Source of the DNA: Waddliaceae bacterium
GTDB lineage: Bacteria; Chlamydiota; Chlamydiia; Chlamydiales; SLFE01
Assembly: GCA_007124415.1 (NCBI GenBank)
Contig: SLFE01000104.1
Span: 1-6,086 of the forward strand
Reading direction: 5' to 3'
DNA: 6,086 bases
The notes below the pieces were generated by a model. The model did not search any database, had not been told where the DNA came from, and saw only the letters and a list, made by a program, of their open reading frames with translations. The position numbers and the translations under genes are program-made. Positions 1 to 5,481 of this stretch are shown here, in pieces. Every line of letters begins with the position of its first letter. The stretch's first letter is position 1.

Positions 1-338
1 CAACCCACCCCTCAAGCAATGAGAACCTGACAGTCTCCGAAGATGAAAATAATTTTTATATTGAAGCGGCTCTTCCTGGATTGAAAGAATCGGAAATCGA
101 AGCGACAGTCGACGACGACACGCTTTGGATCCGCGGAAAAAAAGAGGAAGAGGAAAGCGACAAGAAAAAGAAATTCTATCGCAAGGCAAGCCGCTCGTTT
201 TCCTACAGCGTCGCGCTTCCCAGCACGATAGAGGAATCAGCTGAGCCCGAAGCCGAATTTAAAGACGGGTTGATTAAAATCACTTTTCCAAAGAAAGCTC
301 AGACAAAATCCAGGCAGATTAAATTTAAACGAAGTTAA
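1..338 (+). CDS. Small heat-shock protein (Hsp20/alpha-crystallin family), 3' part; 5' end lies outside the window
   Basis: The reading frame is open from the first bases of the window (frame starting at base 3) to the TAA at 336-338, giving about 111 C-terminal residues. The visible part matches the alpha-crystallin domain of Hsp20 chaperones: an opening strand region with FYIEAALPG, then LKESEIEATV and DDTLWIRGKK. A charged Glu/Lys loop follows, then FYRKASRSFSYSVALP and the hallmark closing strand DGLIKITFPK. The short tail ends QIKFKRS, whose IKF resembles the I-x-I anchor used in oligomer assembly. Family members are ATP-independent holdases that bind unfolding proteins in the cytoplasm. 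A TTG at 81 could be mistaken for a start, but conserved domain sequence continues upstream of it, so the true start is before base 1. About 30-50 N-terminal residues are missing. Family assignment is firm; specific substrates are unknown. Confidence 0.88.
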   Translation, partial: THPSSNENLTVSEDENNFYIEAALPGLKESEIEATVDDDTLWIRGKKEEEESDKKKKFYRKASRSFSYSVALPSTIEESAEPEAEFKDGLIKITFPKKAQTKSRQIKFKRS

Positions 339-345
339 AACTAAA

Positions 346-368
346 AAAGGGGGCCTCCCGCTCCCTTT
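346..368. terminator. Strong intergenic hairpin, candidate (possibly bidirectional) terminator
   Basis: Bases 346-354 (AAAGGGGGC) pair with 360-368 (GCTCCCTTT) as a 9-bp stem with one G-U pair and a 5-base loop. It lies between the hsp20 stop and the ribosome binding site of the next gene. Read on the minus strand, the GC-rich core is followed directly by six T's (348-343), the classic intrinsic-terminator layout. On the plus strand only three T's follow the core. It could therefore end hsp20 transcription weakly and stop minus-strand transcripts from the convergent dehydrogenase operon more efficiently. Confidence 0.5.
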
Positions 369-371
369 CGT

Positions 372-375
372 GAGG
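372..375 (+). promoter_or_regulatory. Ribosome binding site (GAGG) of the YbaK-like gene
   Basis: GAGG lies 5 bases upstream of the ATG at 381 and supports that start. It is only 3 bases from the 346-368 hairpin, so folding of that hairpin in a readthrough hsp20 transcript would sit right against this site. Confidence 0.6.
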
Positions 376-380
376 ATATT

Positions 381-854
381 ATGGCCATATCAAAAAAACT
401 TAAAGAAATCCTTGAAGAGAAAGGGGTTCAGTATGAAGCCGAGGAACACCCCGCAGCTTATACCGCCCAAGAAATCGCAGCCGCCCAGCATGTGCCCGGC
501 GACCGGCTTTTAAAATCGGTGATTGTCAGGAAAGAAGACGGGGAATACATCATGGTCGTCCTCCCTTCGACGCGGCTTGTCGATTTCGACAAGCTCTCCG
601 CTCTGACGAAAGATAAAAAACTGGAACTGGCAAACGAGGATGAGCTCGGCAAACTTTTCCCCGATTACGAGCTGGGAGCCGAACCCCCGTTTGGCAACCT
701 TTACGGACTCAAAGTTTACGCCGACAGATCAATCGAAGAGAGCGACGAGGTTTATTTTAACGGCGGATCGCACACCGATACCGTGAAAATGGAGCTGTCC
801 GACTACATCGACATCACGCAGCCCATTATGGGAGATATCGGCCGGCATATATAG
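381..854 (+). CDS. YbaK/aminoacyl-tRNA synthetase-associated domain protein (predicted tRNA-editing deacylase)
   Basis: This 157-residue protein is a stand-alone YbaK/ProX-type domain. Family members (YbaK, ProXp, the INS domain of ProRS) hydrolyse mischarged aminoacyl-tRNAs in the cytoplasm, for example Ala- or Cys-tRNA(Pro). Visible features are an N-terminal helix with HPAAYTAQEIAAA (residues 23-35) and then VPGDRLLKSVIVR, whose Lys45 aligns by position with the conserved lysine of the editing site. A VVLPSTRLVD strand follows, then GAEPPFGNLYGL (around 96-107) and the NGGSHTDTVKM segment near 127-137. The length is normal for the family. The ATG at 381 has a GAGG at good spacing. It follows hsp20 by 42 bases and converges on the E2 gene with 2 bases between the stops, so no separate terminator fits between them. 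Which tRNA it edits cannot be read from sequence. A related-fold non-editing role is also possible. Confidence 0.85.
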   Translation: MAISKKLKEILEEKGVQYEAEEHPAAYTAQEIAAAQHVPGDRLLKSVIVRKEDGEYIMVVLPSTRLVDFDKLSALTKDKKLELANEDELGKLFPDYELGAEPPFGNLYGLKVYADRSIEESDEVYFNGGSHTDTVKMELSDYIDITQPIMGDIGRHI

Positions 855-856
855 CT

Positions 857-1612
857 TCACAAAAGCTGGGCGGGATTTTCAATAAGATTAATGAAGCGAT
901 GGGAGACCTTGGCCGCCAGGTCTCCGTCGATCACCCTGTGATCGAAACTCCAAGACAAATTAAGTATGGGGCGTATGACGATCTCGTCGTTTCTGACGAC
1001 AGGACTCTTCCTAATTTTCGCGATCCCTAAAATAGCCGATTCCGGGTAATTGATAATCGGTGTAGCCCACACGCCGCCCAAAGGGCCGAAGTTGCTGATT
1101 GTGACGGTCGAACCTATCATGTCCTCGCGCACAAGTTGTCCCTCTCTCATCTTCGCAGTCATCCGGTCGTACTCCCTAATGGTCTCTTCAAGAGACTTTT
1201 CCTGAACATCCCGGATCACAAAGACGATAAGCCCCTCTTCTGTTTTGGAAGCGATTCCGATATGGTGGTGCTTGTGCAGAATGAGCGATTTCGCCCCCGG
1301 CTCGACGGAGGCGTTGACTTCGGGAAAATCGCTCAACGTTTTGGAAAGGGCCTTGATGAAAAAAGGCATGTAGGTGAGCTTGAAACCTTCGGTTTCCGCC
1401 CTGCCCCGAATATTGTCCCTCAGCTGCATCACCCTCGTCGCATCAAGCTGATCGAAAAAGGAAAAGTGCGGGATGACGCTCTTCGACTCGGTCATCCTTT
1501 CGGCCATCCTATGGGGTATGCCGACAATAGGAACTTGCTCGTCATCGCTTTTGGCAATCTCTTTTTTCGATTCGCCGGAAGCGTGGTAATTCACAACATC
1601 GGCATCGGTCAC
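857..1612 (-). CDS. E2 C-terminal piece: acyltransferase catalytic domain from a GTG (251 aa)
   Basis: The first start-type codon after the internal TGA in this frame is GTG at 1612-1610. It is preceded by GGAGG (1622-1618) at a 5-base spacing, so reinitiation is conceivable. The product would have the whole catalytic domain with DHRVIDG but only the tail of the E3-binding domain, because the GTG lies inside that domain (after GTGPEGR). This suggests the start is a by-product of glycine-rich coding sequence rather than an evolved split gene. Confidence 0.4.
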   Translation of the reverse strand: MTDADVVNYHASGESKKEIAKSDDEQVPIVGIPHRMAERMTESKSVIPHFSFFDQLDATRVMQLRDNIRGRAETEGFKLTYMPFFIKALSKTLSDFPEVNASVEPGAKSLILHKHHHIGIASKTEEGLIVFVIRDVQEKSLEETIREYDRMTAKMREGQLVREDMIGSTVTISNFGPLGGVWATPIINYPESAILGIAKIRKSPVVRNDEIVIRPILNLSWSFDHRVIDGDLAAKVSHRFINLIENPAQLL

Positions 1613-1622
1613 CCTGCCCTCC
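1610..1622 (-). promoter_or_regulatory. Shine-Dalgarno-like GGAGG plus GTG inside the E2 frame
   Basis: On the minus strand GGAGG (1622-1618) stands 5 bases before GTG (1612-1610). In the uninterrupted reading these bases encode part of the conserved E3-binding-domain stretch GPEGRV, so the match to a ribosome binding site may be chance. Confidence 0.3.
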
Positions 1623-1717
1623 GGGCCCGTTCCTTCAATTTGATCAATATCGACTCCCAGCTCCTTGGCAAGCTGCCTCGTGGCGGGCGCGGCAAGGATC
1701 GTATCCGGCTTCGGCTC

Positions 1718-1966
1718 TCATTTTTCAACTTCGATATCGTAGAGCGGCTTGTCTTTTATCGCGATTTCTCCCGGCTTATGATGCTGTTTTGCCAACGTTC
1801 CGGGATATGGCGCGGGAAGTTCCACTGTCGCCTTGTCTGTCATGACCACCACAACGGGTTCATCCTGCTTGAGAGACTCTCCTTCCTTTTTCAACCATTC
1901 AACGACTTCTCCCTCCACGACGCCCTCGCCGATATCGGGTAAAGAAACTGTCACAATCTTGCTCAT
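1718..1966 (-). CDS. E2 N-terminal piece: free-standing lipoyl domain (82 aa)
   Basis: This is what is translated if the TGA at 1720-1718 is obeyed. It is a complete lipoyl domain, from MSKIVTVSLPDIGEG through the turn DKA with Lys45, ending DIEVEK. Isolated lipoyl domains of this size fold and can be lipoylated, so the piece may be stable, but it would have no E3-binding or catalytic part. ATG 1966 is preferred to the upstream in-frame ATG at 1987, because it begins at the conserved domain edge and sits one base after the E1-beta stop, as expected for translational coupling. Confidence 0.6.
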   Translation of the reverse strand: MSKIVTVSLPDIGEGVVEGEVVEWLKKEGESLKQDEPVVVVMTDKATVELPAPYPGTLAKQHHKPGEIAIKDKPLYDIEVEK

Positions 1967-1967
1967 A

Positions 1968-2939
1968 TCAATAATCCATCGTTTCAACCGCCGCCCTTTT
2001 CACCTTGCCGGCGTCGGGCAGATATTCAGGTTCCAAAGTGTGAGGGAAGGGGGTATCGAGCCCGCAGCACCGCCTCACAGGAGCTTTAAGATATAAAAAA
2101 CACTTTTCCATCACAAGGGCCGCTATTTCGGCTCCGAACCCTTGCGTTTTCGGCGCCTCGTGAGCGACAACCGCCCTCTGGGTCTTCTGCACCGAAGTTT
2201 TAATTGCCTCAATATCCAAAGGATTCAACGACCTCAAATTGAGGACCTCCACATCAATCCCCTCATCCGCAAGCTCGCTTGCCGCCTGAAGATTTTGATG
2301 GTGCTGGGCTCCCCATCCAATTAAAGTCAGATCTTTTCCCTCGCGGGCTATATCGGCCGCTCCGAGCGGAATTTCATAGTCCTCGTCGGGAACATCTTCC
2401 TTAACGGCGCGGTAAATCCGTTTCGGCTCCAAAAAAAGGACCGGATCGTTTGAGCGGATAGCGCTGATAAGCAGCCCCTTCGCATCGTAGGGGGAAGAGA
2501 CGACCACGACATGGAGGCCGGGAGTATGAAGAAATTGCGCTTCGGGAGACTGGGAATGATAGTGCCCTCCGTGAATCCCCCCGCCGTAGGGAGCGCGAAT
2601 GATCACGGGCGCTGTATACTGACCGCCTGTGCGGTAGCGCATTTTCGCAAGCTCATTGACAATCTGGTCGTAGGCCGGGAAGATATAGTCGGCAAATTGA
2701 ATCTCGCAAATCGGCCTCAGCCCCTTCTGCGCCGCCCCTATAGCAAAGCCGACAATCCCCTGCTCGCAAAGCGGGGTGTCGAAGCACCTGTCCTTGCCGA
2801 ACTTCTCCTGCAGCCCTTCAGTTACCCGGAAAACCCCTCCGAAATAGCCGCAGTCCTCGCCGAAGCTGATTAATTTATCATTTTTTTCAAATTGCTCGTG
2901 CAGCGTTTTGTTAAGAGCTTGTATGATGTTGACGGACAT
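1968..2939 (-). CDS. bkdA2: Branched-chain 2-oxo acid dehydrogenase E1 beta subunit
   Basis: This 323-residue E1-beta forms the alpha2beta2 thiamine-diphosphate decarboxylase with the product of the upstream gene, in the cytoplasmic dehydrogenase complex. It matches the branched-chain family along its length: FGEDCGYFGGVFRVTEGL (about 26-43), DTPLCEQGIVGFAIG with the TPP-contacting Glu59, EIQFADYIFPAYDQIVNE (79-96), YHSQSPEAQF with His128, FLEPKRIYRA, HEAPKTQGFGAEI near the C-terminal domain, and the closing GLDTPFPHTLEPEYLPD. Length is normal for bacterial E1-beta. I chose ATG 2939 because MSVNIIQAL is the usual family start and GGAG lies 10 bases upstream. The longer frame back to 2993 would only add translated E1-alpha coding sequence. 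It overlaps the end of E1-alpha by 29 bases and abuts E2, indicating one operon with coupled translation. Symbol follows Pseudomonas usage. Confidence 0.93.
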   Translation of the reverse strand: MSVNIIQALNKTLHEQFEKNDKLISFGEDCGYFGGVFRVTEGLQEKFGKDRCFDTPLCEQGIVGFAIGAAQKGLRPICEIQFADYIFPAYDQIVNELAKMRYRTGGQYTAPVIIRAPYGGGIHGGHYHSQSPEAQFLHTPGLHVVVVSSPYDAKGLLISAIRSNDPVLFLEPKRIYRAVKEDVPDEDYEIPLGAADIAREGKDLTLIGWGAQHHQNLQAASELADEGIDVEVLNLRSLNPLDIEAIKTSVQKTQRAVVAHEAPKTQGFGAEIAALVMEKCFLYLKAPVRRCCGLDTPFPHTLEPEYLPDAGKVKRAAVETMDY

Positions 2940-3984
2940 CTTCGTATTGCTCCATAAGGGTTGCCGGTATTTCTTCATAGACATCTTCAACAAGGGAGAT
3001 CAGCGGCGGCTTCTCTGTTTTTTTCGCGATTTCAATAGCCTTGGTCACTTCATTTTCAATCTCTTGCAGCAAGGACTTCTCTTTGCCTCCATCCCACAGC
3101 CCCGCATTTTCCATGTAGCGCCTCAAACGAATGACGGGATCTTTTTTTTCCCACTCTTCGACCTCTTCTTTCGGTCGGTACCGTGTGGGGTCGTCCGAAG
3201 TCGAGTGGGCTCCCCTGCGATAGGTCATCGCCTCAATGAGAACAGGCCCCTTTCCCTCGACGCAGTGCTTGCGCGCCTTGGCGACAGACTCGTAGACGGC
3301 AAAAAAATCATTGCCGTCCACCCGATAGGTTTCAATCCCATATCCCGCCCCCTTAGGGGCGACCCCTTCTGAATGGTACTGACTCGACTCCTTCGTGGAA
3401 ATGGCGTATTGATTGTTGCGGCAGAAGAAGATCGCCGGCGCCTCAAGCACCGCCGCAAAATTCATCCCCGCGTGAAAGTCCCCCTCGGAAGTGGCCCCCT
3501 CCCCGAAAAAAACAAGCGCCGCAAGGGCTTCATTTTGCAGCTTCATCGCATAGGCGCAACCCGCGGCGTGGGGAATTTTCGTGCCGATCGGCGAAGAAAC
3601 GGTCACCACATTGAGCTCGCGGCAGCCGAAGTGGTTGGGCATCTGCCGCCCTTTGCCGAGATCTTTCGCATCTCCGAACATATGGTGGACATAGTCTTCT
3701 GCGGAAAACCCTCGATAAAAGAGCGCCCCGTTTTCCCTGTATTGCGGATAGATCCAATCGCCCGGATCAAGCGCCGCCGCGGCTCCCACAGAACAGCATT
3801 CTTCCCCTAAAGAGCTGAGCGCGAAAGTAATCGTCCCCTGCCTTTGCAGCGTGATCATCCTCTCGTCGACATGCCTGGCAAGCCTCATCGCCTTATAGGC
3901 GTCGATCATCACCTCTTCGGCAACCTCGGGAGCATAGCCGTTTGCAAGCTCTCCGTTTTCATTCATGTATTGGAGTGTTTCCAT
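2911..3984 (-). CDS. bkdA1: Branched-chain 2-oxo acid dehydrogenase E1 alpha subunit
   Basis: This 357-residue E1-alpha binds thiamine diphosphate and, with E1-beta, decarboxylates 2-oxo acids from Val, Leu and Ile and passes the acyl group to E2. The Mg/TPP motif runs from GEGATSEGDFHAG (161-173) to FFCRNNQYAIST (186-197). TYRRGAHSTSDDPTRYR (254-270) is the loop that in animals carries the regulatory serine. Its HSTSDD form, with RVDGNDFFAVY (221-231), points to the branched-chain rather than the pyruvate family. The N-terminal half has ARHVDERM, LSSLGEE and WIYPQYRENG. The start is uncertain between ATG 3984 (AAGG only a few bases upstream) and an in-frame ATG at 3966; I keep the first. It is the first gene of the minus-strand operon. 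I see no convincing promoter in the AT-rich DNA just upstream, and the IS lies about 160 bases away. Symbol follows Pseudomonas usage. Confidence 0.93.
   Translation of the reverse strand: METLQYMNENGELANGYAPEVAEEVMIDAYKAMRLARHVDERMITLQRQGTITFALSSLGEECCSVGAAAALDPGDWIYPQYRENGALFYRGFSAEDYVHHMFGDAKDLGKGRQMPNHFGCRELNVVTVSSPIGTKIPHAAGCAYAMKLQNEALAALVFFGEGATSEGDFHAGMNFAAVLEAPAIFFCRNNQYAISTKESSQYHSEGVAPKGAGYGIETYRVDGNDFFAVYESVAKARKHCVEGKGPVLIEAMTYRRGAHSTSDDPTRYRPKEEVEEWEKKDPVIRLRRYMENAGLWDGGKEKSLLQEIENEVTKAIEIAKKTEKPPLISLVEDVYEEIPATLMEQYEDVRQHHTSS
2950..2953 (-). promoter_or_regulatory. Ribosome binding site (GGAG) for E1-beta inside the E1-alpha coding region
   Basis: GGAG lies 10 bases upstream of ATG 2939 and decides the E1-beta start. 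It sits within the last 15 codons of E1-alpha. Confidence 0.55.
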
Positions 3985-4079
3985 CGCCTTAGTGATACTC
4001 GAAACGGCTTTTCTTTTAAACCTGGATTAAGCAATCAGAGACTTTTGTAATAAATTAAGTCGCTAAAAAATCGGGGCAT

Positions 4080-4148
4080 CTAAAAGTTTTGCCATTTTCT
4101 GCAAACTATGAGATCATATTCATCTTTAACGCAAAGCATAAGGACAAT
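4080..4148 (-). pseudogene. Orphan 3' coding remnant next to the IS, probable tail of the interrupted methyltransferase gene
   Basis: Immediately outside the left inverted repeat, the minus strand has 22 open codons ending in TAG (4082-4080). The peptide contains LMLCVKDEYDLIVCRKW. A hydrophobic segment, a short acidic turn, then a hydrophobic strand closing on basic residues is how many class I SAM-dependent methyltransferases end. Its orientation is the same as the truncated methyltransferase-like gene on the other side of the IS, and it begins exactly at the element's edge. Downstream, minus-strand GGCA/TGCC (4-bp stem) and a run of six T's (4070-4065) could be a weak terminator. The identification is inference from a short peptide. 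Confidence 0.4.
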
Positions 4149-4162
4149 GGTGTCAACTTAAG
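4145..4162 (+). repeat. Left terminal inverted repeat of the IS
   Basis: CAATGGTGTCAACTTAAG is an exact reverse complement of 5484-5501. The outermost few bases (CAAT) may belong to the target rather than to the element. Confidence 0.85.
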
Positions 4163-4184
4163 GAAGTAAAATTTAAATTACTTC
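4163..4184 (+). other. Subterminal hairpin just inside the left IS end
   Basis: GAAGTAA (4163-4169) pairs exactly with TTACTTC (4178-4184) around an 8-base AT loop. It directly adjoins the inverted repeat and lies 38 bases before the transposase start, in the leader of any transcript entering from outside. It could limit expression from external promoters, as hairpins do in IS10 and IS50, or be part of the transposase binding site. Confidence 0.4.
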
Positions 4185-4211
4185 ATTAACATCTTCATAT
4201 CAACAAGATAT

Positions 4212-4216
4212 GGAGG
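4212..4216 (+). promoter_or_regulatory. Ribosome binding site (GGAGG) of the transposase
   Basis: GGAGG is 5 bases before ATG 4222. An in-frame ATG at 4210 overlaps this site and has no ribosome binding site of its own, so 4222 is the likely start. Confidence 0.7.
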
Positions 4217-4221
4217 TTTTA

Positions 4222-5481
4222 ATGTCAGTACAAGCAACAGTTATTGAAGAACTCATCCACCTAATTCGCAATTCGGATTTCCAAAATCGTCACAAAATAG
4301 CATCCAATGCATTTACAAGAAATCGCAAATTGACCTTTGATGCTGTAGCTGGTATGATTTTGAGATTGATTAAGAAAAGCCTTCAAATTTCCTGCAATTG
4401 GCTTGGCTCTCTTTCTGGAGGCACGCCTGCTTCGAAGCAAGCCTTCAGCACAGCTAGGCAAAAAATTTCTGCTGAGTGTTTTCAAGAATTACAATCGGCA
4501 GGAATCAAGAAATTCTATACTTCAACTCCTAAGGAAGGACTCTGGAAAGGTTATCGAATCATTGGCGCAGATGGGTCTACTCTAAGGTTGCCTGAATCGA
4601 AGGATTTGGAAACTGAATTTGGAAGAGGTCCATCTGCCAAAGACGCTCAAAAATCTCCTCCTATGGCTCGGATTTCCGAATTTAAAGACCTGACAACAAG
4701 ACTCACAATCAGCGGAAGAATAGCTCCATACAATGTTTCTGAAGAAGCGCTGGCTGAAGAACAACTTGTTGAAGTAGTTCAGAGAATGAGGGATTGTGGC
4801 CAAAAACAGCTATTGTTTGTCTATGATAGAGGTTATCCCTCTGAAAAGTTTATAAATCTCCATTTGGAACTTGGTGTGGATTTCATCTTTAGAGTACCGC
4901 GAAATTTTAACAAAGCTGTGCAAGCTATTCGAAAGGAGGGGGAGACTGAAAATATGTTAATAGCAGAAGGCTGGCCCCTATTAAGAGTTGTCCAATTTGA
5001 GCTGTCTTCTGGAGAGGAGGAGTTGCTTTTGACAAGTTTGACTGATTCGAAAGAATTTCCCAAAAAGTCGCTTTCAGAAGTATATCATAGTCGATGGATA
5101 GGGCTGGAGGAAGGATACAAACGACAAAAAATCACAATGCAGATGGAAAATTTTTCAGGTAAAACTGCAGTTGCTGTACGGCAAGAGTACTGGGCCACAT
5201 TAACAGTTGCTAACATTCTGGAGATGGGGTGTGTGGAGCTTGAGGGTTGTTGGATTCCAGAAAATTTGCCGGAGAAACATGTGAATCGGAGTGTTGTATT
5301 TGGAAGTATGAGGGACTCGGTGATTGAGGTGCTTTTTGGTTTGATTTCGCCTGATGATTACAAGAAAAGGTTTAATCAAATAGCTCAGAGAGCCATGCTT
5401 AAGCTGCGTCCAAATCGCTCATATTCAAGGGAAAGTCTTCACAAACCAAAGAAATTTCATGTATACCGGAGGTCTTGTTGA
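4222..5481 (+). CDS. IS4-family DDE transposase
   Basis: This 419-residue transposase catalyses cut-and-paste movement of the surrounding element. The N-terminal about 100 residues include a helical region with LTFDAVAGMILRLIKKSLQ and SKQAFSTARQKIS, a typical IS4 DNA-binding part. The catalytic domain shows the first Asp in IIGADGSTLRLP (Asp117), the second in FVYDRGYPSEKF (Asp202) and the glutamate region YHSRWIGLEEGYKRQK (288-303). The YREK signature is present as Tyr288, Arg291, Glu296 and Lys303. Arg-to-Glu spacing is one residue longer than the usual R-x3-E, while E-x6-K is kept. MENFSGKTAVAVRQEYWATLTVANI follows, as in other family members, and the C-terminus is basic. No frameshift or stop is present. 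The start is fixed by GGAGG. The coding region ends 2 bases before the right repeat. Confidence 0.9.
   Translation: MSVQATVIEELIHLIRNSDFQNRHKIASNAFTRNRKLTFDAVAGMILRLIKKSLQISCNWLGSLSGGTPASKQAFSTARQKISAECFQELQSAGIKKFYTSTPKEGLWKGYRIIGADGSTLRLPESKDLETEFGRGPSAKDAQKSPPMARISEFKDLTTRLTISGRIAPYNVSEEALAEEQLVEVVQRMRDCGQKQLLFVYDRGYPSEKFINLHLELGVDFIFRVPRNFNKAVQAIRKEGETENMLIAEGWPLLRVVQFELSSGEEELLLTSLTDSKEFPKKSLSEVYHSRWIGLEEGYKRQKITMQMENFSGKTAVAVRQEYWATLTVANILEMGCVELEGCWIPENLPEKHVNRSVVFGSMRDSVIEVLFGLISPDDYKKRFNQIAQRAMLKLRPNRSYSRESLHKPKKFHVYRRSC

Larger units (their letters stand above)
857..1966 (-). pseudogene. bkdB: Branched-chain 2-oxo acid dehydrogenase E2 (dihydrolipoyl acyltransferase), interrupted by one in-frame TGA
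   Basis: E2 carries acyl groups from E1 on a lipoyl-lysine arm and transfers them to CoA. Translated with the TGA at 1720-1718 (codon 83) read as any residue, the frame is a complete E2 of 369 codons. The lipoyl domain comes first, with MTDKATVE and the expected lipoylated Lys45. A very short linker holds the stop. The E3-binding domain follows (APATRQLAKELGVDID...GTGPEGRVTDADV, about 92-125). The catalytic acyltransferase domain (about 145-369) contains MPFFIKALS, ISNFGPLGG and the active-site DHRVIDG (His343, Asp347). I checked the 35 codons between stop and GTG 1612: all are open and read as normal E2, so there is no frameshift. The start is ATG 1966, one base after the E1-beta stop. The commonly invariant Pro in GLIVP is Phe here. 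This is either a point-nonsense pseudogene or a sequence error. Symbol follows Pseudomonas usage. Confidence 0.85.

Noticed and set aside
853..867. Small hairpin AGCTT/AAGCT at the convergent stop codons as a terminator
   Set aside because: It has only five base pairs and no T-run on either strand.
1610..1720. Frameshift as the cause of the E2 interruption
   Set aside because: The distance between the stop and the downstream frame is a multiple of three, and the 35 codons between them translate as correct E2 in that frame. Only the single TGA interrupts.
857..1720. Recoding of TGA as tryptophan in this organism
   Set aside because: E1-beta, E2 and the transposase end in TGA at the expected family lengths, and tryptophans in the conserved genes can be explained by TGG, so TGA is a normal stop here.
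1136..1942. Long plus-strand open frame of 268 codons antisense to E2
   Set aside because: It mirrors the conserved E2 coding sequence, has no family-like motifs and no ribosome binding site, and its composition is explained by codon bias on the other strand.
2908..3810. Open frames antisense to E1-alpha (2908-3372 and 3373-3810)
   Set aside because: They are shadows of a strongly conserved gene, and their peptides are low-complexity and basic without recognisable motifs.
4210..4221. Earlier ATG of the transposase at 4210
   Set aside because: It overlaps the GGAGG that serves ATG 4222 and has no ribosome binding site of its own.
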